This document shows positions 21,001 through 33,000 of a DNA stretch of 64,000 nt, in pieces (within the stretch, counting starts at the first letter, position 1; each line of letters starts with the position of its first letter). The notes beneath the pieces were generated by a model that saw only the letters and a list, made by a program, of their open reading frames with translations, had not been told where the DNA came from and did no database searches. Source of the stretch: Heliocidaris erythrogramma (lineage: Eukaryota; Echinodermata; Echinoidea; Camarodonta; Echinometridae); contig CM046859.1 of assembly GCA_025617745.1 (NCBI GenBank), positions 25,358,006-25,422,005 of the forward strand, in the 5' to 3' direction. The position numbers were made by a program, and so were the translations under genes.

Positions 21001-24000
21001 TATGTCAGATAACACTTCAAAGGTCATCATTTTTCACTCGTAGGAACTTTAGACATCAACCCAGTGGATGACTCGTCCTCATCCTCACGATGATTTTTTT
21101 GTTAGAAAGTCTCTCTTTGTCAAGTAACGACGTCCATTCTCATCAGTTTTCTACAGAAAATCTGAAGGTTTCAAGGAACGTATGTTCTCTCGTCCCCTGT
21201 TGCAGAAATATGTCATTAAATTTAAACTTTATTTTGTAAACCAGCAGGGGTATTACAGTCAAGGTCATCACAGTTTTGATTTTTTTCCATGTCAGCAGGA
21301 GTGACTGCATCTTTGTGTTTAACATTTCCTTTCCCCTCTCTCTTAGTGCCTAAAACCTTCATTGGCGAAAACCACAGACATGCCTAGTTATTATTTTACT
21401 ATTGTTTTGGATTTTAGGATTAAAGGTTTTTTTCTTAATATCTATCTACACCCTCTACATGCATTTTATATTTTGTCCTCAACTGAACGACCCACATTTC
21501 CTAGGGACCCCATTTGTTAATCATACAGATAAGGTACCTTGTTTATTACCCACTGTGATATCACTATCAGAGTCTACTTCAAATGAAGCATGTTCCACTG
21601 AATCAACTGGGGGGCTGTTGCATGTGCTCCAGGTGTTGACCCCTCAACTGGAGGGGCTGCTGCATGGGCTTTAGGTGGTAACCCTTCAACTGAAGGGGCT
21701 GCTGCACAGGCTCCAGGTGTTGACCCCTCAATTGGAGGGGCTGCTGCATGTTCTCCAGGTCCTAATCCCTCAACTGGAGTGGCTGCTGCACAGGCTCCAG
21801 GTGGTAAGCCCTCAACTGAAGGGGCTGCTGCACAGGCTCTGGGTATTGACCCCTCAACTGGAGGGGCTGTTTCATTGGCTGTTTCAAATAAAGAGCGCAA
21901 ACGTGCCTCATTTCAGCACATCTGATTGGCTGCATTCTTGAACCCATTTTATAAACGGTTTTAAAAAATAATAATTTGCAAGCCTGAAATGGGACGTGTG
22001 CCACTGAAACTGAAAAGAGAAAAGTCATAATACATACATACATACATATTGGTATTTATATTGCGCCTTACCATAACATGCTCAAGGCGCTTTACAATAA
22101 GAAAAAAATTGAAACAACATAATTATTTTGCTCTCCAATACAACTAATACTTGTCATATGAAGCATAATGGAAGCAACCTTGAAATGTTTGAGTCATCAT
22201 TGTGTTAGTTTTTGCTAATTTTTCTGCTTTTGTTTCAGGATTACCCATTCATTCTAGATCCATTCCAGAAGGAGGCCATCAAATGTTTAGAAAACAATCA
22301 GTCCGTACTAGTCTCTGCTCACACCTCAGCTGGAAAGACAGTTTGTGCAGAGTAAGTGAACTTTCAATTCTCCCTACCACAAATAGGAGGTTCAACAGTA
22401 GATTTGGCGATATTTCCCACACACTGCGTCGACATAGACACTTCCGGTTCCCATACTAATGTAATGGGTTGAGTCTTAAAAAAGTCCCATACAAACTTAA
22501 AGTTTTCGAGCCAAGAAAATGCAAGCAATATTCTGATGCTACCTACGTAAGATATTATCAGGAGAATTTATGAAAACTGAACATTGTTTTCATCAAAAGA
22601 GGAATTTGTTTACGTGACTGTACATTTCCCTATGGAAGCCGGAAGTAACCTTGACGAATCGTCTTCCCTCGTTTTGTATCTGCGCATGAGCTGACCTGCG
22701 CAGAGTGTGCAGATATGTCGCCCTCTACTGTTGAACCTCCAATTTGCATTAGGGAGAACTGTGTTTTTTGTTCAAGTGTGGGGTCATGTTGATAAAATAG
22801 AAAATAGTTTAATCGTTTTCTATTTCTAAATTTCTTCATCTGTGTCAACTCAACTGAAGAAACAAAGATCTAAGCACTGTCCTAAAATCTTGGTATATTC
22901 TTTTAATGTGGGTGTGCTCCTATGCATAAATTTTCAGGAATACCTGAGGGACCACCTTCCCACACTAGATGCTAGCCTATATAAAGACTGTTTATGCAAA
23001 ACTTTGCTTTTTAGTTTTAAAGATAAAGTTGAGTTCTGGTCATGCTATTACATTTTGAAAGATACTGTTTCAATGGATAGTGAAAGAGGGATCGTGTCTA
23101 CATAAGCATTTTTGTACACTGTGAGGTTTTGGAATCATCAAAATGATATTAAGAAATTGACTCAGTCTCAGTGAAAAGCACATGCACCAAACACAGGAAT
23201 GGGTATATGGGACTCCATACAGATGTGACATTAAATATTTGGCCGAACTCTCCAGCTATTTCTCTTTATATTTCTAATATGAGGGCATTTGAGAAACAAT
23301 CTTATTCAGGGTACATTTCTACTACAATGTTCTTTCACAAGGAATGAAAAGCTCACAAATTATTTTTCACAGAACTCAACTTTCTCTTTAATTTACTGCC
23401 TGTCATAGGTAAATCTTATAATCTTGATCTTCTTAATCAAGAATTAGATGTGATGTTCTGTTGAGACTTACTTAGAGGCACTTTACCATTTCACCCCAGC
23501 ATTAATCCTGGTTAATAGGACCAAGATGGAATAAGAATTTTCAACAGATTGTGATCATTTCTCTCCCTGTCACTTCTCAGATATGCCATAGCCATGTCTT
23601 TGAGAGATAAACAGAGGGTGATTTACACCACTCCAATCAAGGCCCTGAGCAACCAGAAATACAGAGAGCTGTTTGAGGAGTTTCAGGACGTTGGTCTGAT
23701 GACTGGAGATGTGACCATCAACCCATCGGCTAGTTGCCTCATCATGACCACAGAGGTAAGTTGGAAGTATGGAGTGATATGTGCGACAATGAGCCATTTT
23801 GTAGTTACAATTTTCTCATTAGCAGGTAAAGCTCATGGTGTTCCGAATTGTGAAATCCACTGACACAAACACTGGATACATACTTAAGAAAGTTATGCAA
23901 TTATGATTTATTAATGAACAAACTGTGCAATTTATGTTTCATATACAGGTGAAAGTATTCTTCTCAGGAAGGGAAACAATTAAATTTATAATAATAATTA

Positions 24001-27000
24001 TAACTAGAAATTGAATTCGTCACGAAGACGAATTAGGTGGTCTGTCCTTAAATTGGCACGATCATGATTATAATCAGGATGATCATATTAATGGGGAAAT
24101 ACTAAACAGAAGATACGATGTCAAGAATGCCATGAATGGAGATGCTTCCTGAGAACAGGAATGTAGCAAAATGTGTAACGGTCATTGTAAAATGATTATG
24201 GTGATGATAACGGTGATTATGATGATAATGACATAATGATGATGGCGATGATATAATAGTAGCGATGATGATCATGACAGCGATGATAATAATGATGATG
24301 ATACAGGATACTTGGGAGATTAACCCCATAGCTCTAATACAGGAAATCACAATTTCCATAGGGTTGTACATAAACTACTGCACACTACTTTCTAATAGAC
24401 ATAATACGGAAAATAAGGCAGTTTATTACATGATTTGTGATTTTTTATGTTACAATAGTCGAAGAGGATGGTAAAATGACAGGCAAAAAGAAGCAAAAAA
24501 AAAAATCGGCCCCGGGGATCGAACCAGGTACCTTGACCATGGTAGTCATGTGCTTTACCGATAGACCAGAATATTTCCCATAGAGATAACACGTAAACGA
24601 AAACGGGATTCTCAAATCACATTTTGTACTGAAAAATTGGGCATGATCCCGACATCTGATCAAAAATTGGAGACCACACTTGTAAAAGCTTATAGTCTCA
24701 GCTACAACATATTAAAATCTGGAAGGAAATAGACCAAAAATAACTGAGATACTGCTCAGAGAACGATGTCATGTAGATTCATGATTCGAAAAAAAATCAT
24801 CTTCCATAGACATAACACGCAAATAGGGAACATTCTGACATGGCATCTTTAATTGAAAATTTCACTGTGATGACGTCATCAAAATGAAAAATGGTAGAAA
24901 CTGATCTGGTAGAAAATTGTCTCAGCTATAACATATCAAAATTTGGAAGAAAATCGACAACCTATTATTGAAATATTATCAAAAGAATACAAAAATGATG
25001 ACGTCATTTTTTCAAAATCATTTTTTTGAGTTCATATGCAAATATGATGACGTTAGAACATGAGATCGGCAAAATTTCTACATGAATTCAAATCTACAAC
25101 TCCCAGGCTATCAGAATATGTAAAGGAATTGGGAGTTTTCCGTGCATTCTGAGGAGCTATGGCGGATTCTAGATTTAAATTTTGACGCGCGCGTACGTGC
25201 GCGTCATGATGTGCGCGCGGATTTTGATGACATTTTATGTCGACCCTTGACCTGAAGTTAATGTATGTCAAATATGGTTCATTTTTGATGACTCGTTATG
25301 AAGATATGATTGATAATGTGATTTCACAAAATGGCGCCTGGATGACGTCACGATGACCTGATGACCTTGAAATAGATACCCGAGCTTGATCTGATAGGTC
25401 CTCATGACTGTTGAGATTTTGATAAAAATTGACTCAGCCGATATTGAGAAATCATGGTAACAAGAAAGTGGTGGAAAAATAAAAATAAACTAGAATTTAA
25501 TTCGTCATGAGGACGAATTAGGTGGTCTGTCCTTAAATTTGCACGATCATGATTGTAATCAGGATGATCATATTAATGGGGAAATACTAAACAGAAGACA
25601 GGATGTCAAGAATGCCATGAATGGAGATGCTTCCTGAGAACAGGAATGTAGCAAAATGTGTAACGGTCATTGTAAAATGATTATGGTGATGATAACGGTG
25701 ATTATGATGATAATGACATGATGATGGCGATGATATAATAGTAGCGATGATGATCATGACAGCGATGATAATAATGATGATGATACAGGATACTTGGGAG
25801 ATTAACACCATAGCTCTAATACAAGAAATCACAATTTCCATAGGGTTGTACATAAACTACTGCACACTGCTTTCTAATAGACATAATACGGAAAATAAGG
25901 CAGTTTATTACATGATTTGTGATTTTTTATGTTACAATAGTCGAAGAGGATGGTAAAATGACAGGCAAAAAGAAGCAAAAAAAAAAATCGGCCCCGGGGA
26001 TCGAACCAGGTACCTTGACCATGGTAGTCATGTGCTTTACCGATAGACCAAAATATTTCCCATAGAGATAACACGTAAACGAAAAGCGGGATTCTCAAAT
26101 CCCATTTGGTAGTTCAAAATTGGGCATGATCCCGACATCTGATCAAAATTTGGAGACCACCCTTATAAAAGCTTATAGTCTCAGCTACAACATATTAAAA
26201 TCTGGAAGGAAAACGACCAAAAATAACTGAGATACTGCTCAGAGAACGATGTAATGTAGATTCATGATTCGAAAAAAAATCATCTTCCATAGACATAACA
26301 CGCAAATAGGGAAAATTCTGACATGTCGTCTTTAATTGAAAATTTCAGTGTGATGACGTCATCCAAATGAATAATAATGAGCGCTCCTGTTGTAGAGAAT
26401 TGTCTCAGCTATAACATATCAAAATTTGGAAGAAAATCGACCACCTATTACTGAAATATTATCAAAAGAATACAAAAATGATGACATCATTTTTTTCAAA
26501 ATCATTTTTTTGAGTTCATATGCAAATATGATGACGTCAGAACATGCGATCGGCAAAAATTCTACATGAATTCAATTCTACATCTCACAGGCTTTCAGAA
26601 TATGTAAAGAAATTGGAGGGTTTCCGCCCATTCTGACGAGCTATGGCGAATTCTAGATGGGCATGTTTTTACCACTTTTTACATTACAATGCCCATTGAC
26701 GCGCACACGAATTTGAAAGTTTGACGCGCGCGTACGACATTATGGAAGGTCGAGAATAACTGTAAATAGTTGGAAATTGTCAAGAATAGTATCAGGAAGA
26801 CGATACATCTGGAAAAACGGCGTTTTTACGTTCTCTATGCGCTGTGCGCGCGCATAACGCGCGCGCGGACGCGCACGGACGGAAAATTTTAAAATGCTTA
26901 AAATGTCCTGAACAATACTCTAATTTGATTAAAAAGTGATTTTGAGCATTTTTAAATTTTGACGCGCGCGTACGTGCGCGTCATGATGTGCGCGCGGATT

Positions 27001-30000
27001 TTGATGACATTTTATGTCGACCCTTGACCTGAATTTAATGTATGTCAAATATGGTTCATTTTTGATGACTCGTTATGAAGATATGATTGATAATGTGATT
27101 TCACAAAATGGCGCCTGGATGACGTCACGATGACCTGATGACCTTGAAATAGATACCCGAGCTTGATCTGATAGGTCCTCATGACTGTTGAGATTTTGAT
27201 AAAAATTGACTCAGCCGATATTGAGGAATCATGGTAACAAGAAAGTGGTGGAAAAATAAAAATAAACTAGAATTTAATTCGTCATGAGGACGAATTAGGT
27301 GGTCTGTCCTTAAATTTGCACGATCATGATTGTAATCAGGATGATCATATTAATGGGGAAATACTAAACAGAAGACAGGATGTCAAGAATGCCATGAATG
27401 GAGATGCTTCCTGAGGACAGGAATGTAGCAAAATGTGTAACGGTCATTGTAAAACGATTATGGTCATGATGATAATGGTGATTATGATGATTATAATGAT
27501 ATAACGATAATGGCGATGATATAATAATAGCGATGATGATCATGACGGTGATGGTAATAATGATGATGATACAGGATACTTGGGAGATTAACCCCATAGC
27601 TCTAATACAGGACAGGAAATCACAATTTCCATAGGGTTGTACACAAACTACTGCACACTACTTTCTAATAGACATAATATGGAAAATAAGGCAGTTTATT
27701 ACATGATTTGTGATTTTTTATGTTACAATAGTCGAAGAGGATGGTAAAATGACAGGCAAAAAGAAGCCAAAAAAAAAAAAAAAAAAAATCGGCCCCGGGG
27801 ATCGAACCAGGTACCTTGACCATGGTAGTCATGTGCTTTACCGATAGACCAGAATATTTCCCATAGAGATAACACGTAAACGAAAACGGGATTCTCAAAT
27901 CACATTTTGTACTGAAAAATTGGGCATGATCCCGACATCTGATCAAAAATTGGAGACCACACTTGTAAAAGCTTATAGTCTCAGCTACAACATATTAAAA
28001 TCTGGAAGGAAATAGACCAAAAATAACTGAGATACTGCTCAGAGAACGATGTCATGTAGATTCATGATTCGAAAAAAAATCATCTTCCATAGACATAACA
28101 CGCAAATAGGGAACATTCTGACATGGCATCTTTAATTGAAAATTTCACTGTGATGACGTCATCAAAATGAAAAATGGTAGAAACTGATCTGGTAGAAAAT
28201 TGTCTCAGCTATAACATATCAAAATTTGGAAGAAAATCGACAACCTATTATTGAAATATTATCAAAAGAATACAAAAATGATGACGTCATTTTTTCAAAA
28301 TCATTTTTTTGAGTTCATATGCAAATATGATGACGTTAGAACATGAGATCGGCAAAATTTCTACATGAATTCAAATCTACAACTCCCAGGCTATCAGAAT
28401 ATGTAAAGGAATTGGGAGTTTTCCGTGCATTCTGAGGAGCTATGGCGGATTCTAGATAGGCATGTTTTTACCACTTTTTACATAAGAATGCACGAATTTG
28501 AAAGTTTGATGCGCGCGTACGACATTATGGAAGGTCGAGAATGACTGTAAATAGTTGGAAATTGTCAAGAATAGTATCAGGAAGATGAAACATGCGAAAA
28601 AATGGCGTTTTTACGTTCTCTACGCGCTGTGCGCGCGCATAACGCGCGCGCGGACGCGCACGGACAGGAAATTTTAAAATGCGTAAAATGACCTGAACCA
28701 TACCCTAATTTGATTAAAAAGTGATTTGGAGCATTTTTAAATTTTGACGCGCGCGTACGTGCGCGTCATGATGCGCGCACGGATTTGAATGACATTTTAT
28801 GTTGACCCTTGATCTGAAGTTCATGTGTGTCAAATATGGTTTATTTTTGATGACTCGTTATGAAGATATGATTGATAATGTGATTTCACAAAATGGCGCC
28901 TGGATGACGTCACGATGACCTGATGACCTTGAAATAGATACCCGACCTTGATCTTATAAGTCCTCATAACTGTAGAGATTTTGATAAAAATTGACTCAGC
29001 CGATATTGAGGAATCATGGTAACAAGAAAGTGGTGGAAAAATAAAAATAAATAAAGAAATAATAAAGAAAGAAAATTCTGACGAAATTAAGAGGTGGTCT
29101 GTCGACTACGACAGACCACCTAATAAACCGTTCTTGTATAGCGCATATCACATTACGATATAACGTCCCTATGCCCTTCCAAAAGGTTTGGATATTATTA
29201 GCCTGGCTTTAGCTCCGGCAGCCGTAATCAGCGCACAGTGCAATACAAGGAATATATCCTGCCAGGTACCCATTTAACACCTGGGTGGAGAGTGGCAAAT
29301 GTGGGTTAATGTCTTGCCAAATGACCCTAGTGCCAGGCTGAGATTCGAACCCTCAACCCTTGGATTGAGAGTCAAGTGAATGAATCACTATACCACGACA
29401 CCTCCACATCTATATGTGGGCTTGTACACTTCAGGGCTAATTATTCTAGAAACGCACCTTGTGGAAACTATATGTGTTAAAAATATCTGAGGACAGGTGC
29501 TTTATAGTTTATTTACAACTTGTAATGTTGAATCTCTAAAGGATTATGATAAATATCGTTCAAAATATCTCAAGTATGTTCTAGTCCCTAATACAGATTT
29601 TGTATAACAGAGAGTCTGAAAATTCAGAGAACTGGATTTCACTCTTAAACGGCAATATTATCAGAGATATCTGGGTGGTGTTTCATAAAGCTGTTCGTAA
29701 AGTTACGCATGACTTTACGAACGACTGGAACATTTTCTTAGGTGCTATACTAATCAGATTCTCAATCATTTAGCATTTAACATATCACCAGTCCAGTGCG
29801 TAAAGTCATTCGTAACTTACGAACAGCTTTATGAAACACCCCACAGGACTGAGAGTGTTGGGAAGGGGGGGGGAGAACACCAAAGCACTAAAAGAAAGAA
29901 AAAAGAAGCCAAGAATGGATGGTTACAAAAGAAATAGTAGACATTCCTGATTTAAATTTCCAGCATTTATATTCTCCTGACAAAGATGTATAAAAAAAAT

Positions 30001-33000
30001 TATTGACCACTGTAACCATGACCAATAATACTTTGCTCATTTCAGATTTTACGGAGCATGTTGTACCGAGGGTCAGAGATCATGAGAGAGGTCGGCTGGG
30101 TCATCTTCGATGAGATCCATTATATGAGAGACAAGAGTGAGTATAACAGTCACCAGTCATCTTGGTTTAAAATTTTAATCAGCCTCATTCCGTCTTACTT
30201 GGAGTGAATATGTAGTGGGATCACTGGTGTAAATCCGTGCATTCTTTCTTTTCATCAGGGGGGGATGACTTTGTTCTTTAGATTTCTTTATTGATGCATT
30301 CAAACCTGTGCAAAAAGACAGCTCAATGGAGTAGAAAAGCAGTATTTCCAGACAGGTGGTCTTTGTCTACAGGTTCTCACCAAGGCAGGTTCAATGGATC
30401 TTTTTATTAACTTTATGCATACTTCTTGAACAAAATTTTCTCTTGACAACTCTCAAGCTTTCAGAGACTTGCCTGACATAGCAACAATTAACATATGCAA
30501 AGTGAATTCCATTCATAGAAGAGATGCTAATATGCTCAGCAGGTGACCAGTGGGTTTGGAGAGAATCATGCATAAATTGATATACATTAGTAAACAGGTC
30601 TATTGTACTCGGTGTTATAAAAACCATTTGACACATTTGTACGTTAATAACTCAAAATTTAAAACTTGTATCAGACTGCGGTTTTTATTTTGTAAAGTTG
30701 AAGGATCTCAAATTTATTTTAAATAAGTTTCGTGAAATTCCAATAATTATTATTCTTAAAATAATGCTCTGAATATTTAATGAAATTTTCACCAAAAAAA
30801 AAATCAAGACCACAAAATCTTAATTCAGAACACAACAATAGACCTGTTTTTCAATTCATACCTGTTTCTCTCCAGAACCCGTAGTTACCAACTATTTAGT
30901 GCACCTGCTATCCACAATGGCATCCCTATGGATCAATTTCATTTTGCATACAGTAGTTGTTGCTATGTTGGGCAAGCCTCTGGCAAGCTTTTGAGTGTCA
31001 AGAGAAACTTTTGTTCAAGAGTATGGATAAAATTTGTAAATAGGTCTATTGTCAGAGCATCGGTTTTAACTCAGAGTCATGAATCATTAATGACACAGGA
31101 TACCAATGCACAATTATCACAATTTTCCAAAGTTAATGTGTTTGGTAGACAAAACATTTATACTGCATAGAGTATGAAGTTGCACCTTGCTTTTAATATG
31201 ATATAAATTACTGGTCACTGTAAAGGAAGGGTTTAATCATATATTCATTGATTTGACGATGATTGTCCATGCCCTCTCCTGTTCTATTTATTAGACCGTG
31301 GTGTAGTATGGGAAGAGACGATCATCCTCCTGCCAGACAATGTTCACTATGTGTTTCTATCTGCTACCATTCCTAATGCTAAGCAGTTTGCTGAGTGGAT
31401 CTGCCACCTCCACAAGCAGGTAAGCCATATGATATTGATGAAAAATTAATGAAATCATGGAACACATTCACACCCTCCTCCCCCCTGTGGTGTTGTATGG
31501 GAAGATTCTCCTGCCAGACAATGTCCACTCTGTGTTTCTGTCAGCTACCATTCCTAATGCTAAGCAGTTTGCTGAGTGGATCTGCCACCTCCACAAGCAG
31601 GTAAGCCATATGGTATTGATGAAAAATTAATGAAATCATGGAACACATTCACACCCTCCTCCCCCCCCCCCCCCCGTGGTGTTGTATGGGAAGATTCTCC
31701 TGCCAGACAATGTCCACTCTGTGTTTCTGTCAGCTACCAGTTCTAATGCCAATAGGCCATTTTTGTAATGTTTTCAAATTTTTTGACAAACTATTACATT
31801 CATACTGCAAATTGCATATACATGTATTACACATTGTTAGGTTGGACAAACATCCCGACCAAGCTACCCTTAATATATGCATTCTGCATTACGTCCATTT
31901 AAATACAATAATGTGTAACGGGTGAATCTAATAGTCGACTACGAGGTGTTTAACAAAGATTTAAGCATTGAATTTGAATGCATTACAAAAAAGGCTATTG
32001 TCAGATATTTTTCCTTTTTTCTTTAACCAACATGCTCTTCTCTTGTATAGGTGCAGTCCAGGGAGGAGCTGTGATTGACTTGATATTGTAAAATGGAAAT
32101 GAGAAACCGTGGCATGAGTGAGAGGTTGAGTGAATATGAATGATAGTGTGTGAAAGTGCACTTGAGTGAATGTGATGTCAGGAATTTCTCTGTTTGTGCA
32201 CGGAGCTGTAAATAGAAGGAGTGGAAACAAGCTGCTCTCCTTTGATCCCATGCTCGGTGCCGCCAAAAAGTTATGCGCTACTCCGCAACTGTTAACCAGG
32301 TGGTTAGATAAAAGAGCGCATGAATTATCAGGGTTTCAAACTCCTACATCAGAAAATGGTATCTCAGCAACTGTTCGCTGTCCCTTTCAATGATTTCTCA
32401 TCAGTTGTCGAATGTGTAATGAGTTGAATGAGCGAACAGAAACTTATGTAATTTCATACCTTTTTTCAACTGCAAAAATACGAAATGCGCGCACTAGCGA
32501 AGTACTTTATATCGAATATTGTAAATCATGGATTAAATGACGGGACATTAAAACGACCGGAGATGACCGGAATATCCTAAAATATTGAGTTTTTGTGAGG
32601 ATTTAATTTTCCTTTCACTGACGCTGGCACACAAATTATAGGAAGAGCGGAGTACTAAATTTGAAAAATTGTTCGATGCACTATTCCCAACACAATTTTA
32701 CAATTTACTCTGAAATTCGGCCAGTAATTTGATAAACGCGAAACTGGTACCTGGCCTCCGAATTTCCCCGAGTTGGAAGAGCAGCACCACGCATGGAACT
32801 TCAAAGCCAAGTGGAATGTTACGCATCCATTGTTAAGCTTTAGAACTCATGCATACGTTTGCATAATTTTACAATAGTGTGTGTATGTGTGTAATTGGGT
32901 TTTTAAAGACGTGTATCAATCAGATATGATTATTTACGTCTGGGACCGACCTTTAACGTCACCATCCGAAAGACGTGACTCAGTCTCGAACCTGGGTCCG

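Larger units (their letters stand above)
24003..29123 (+). repeat. Three tandem 1.5-1.9-kb repeat units filling MTR4 intron 5
   Basis: Direct copies run 24003-25488, 25489-27264 and 27265-29123. Each opens with a hairpin (TTCGTC/GACGAA) followed by TTAGGTGGTCTGTC (24033, 25518, 27295). Next come a GAT/ATG microsatellite, a tRNA-like segment on the minus strand, TGACGTCA palindromes and CG-rich tracts. Copy 1 lacks about 0.3 kb near its end. The array finishes with the inverse of its opening, GACAGACCACCTAA at 29110-29123. No protein-coding potential is evident. Confidence 0.88.

Noticed and set aside
24505..24582. Functional tRNA gene
   Set aside because: A and B boxes are good, but the acceptor stem does not pair and the T-stem has a mismatch; a tRNA-derived repeat is the better reading.
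25503..25520. Hammerhead ribozyme at the TTCGTCATGAGGACGAA hairpin
   Set aside because: The CUGAUGA and GAAA core elements are not in place around it; it is just a small hairpin.
24003..29123. Helitron identity for the intron 5 array
   Set aside because: The terminal hairpin overlaps the end instead of lying about ten bases before a CTRR end, and no 5' TC start is evident. Inverted ends fit better.
31395..31925. Cys/Pro-rich frames of 69 and 95 codons
   Set aside because: They are the exon 7 duplicates read out of frame.
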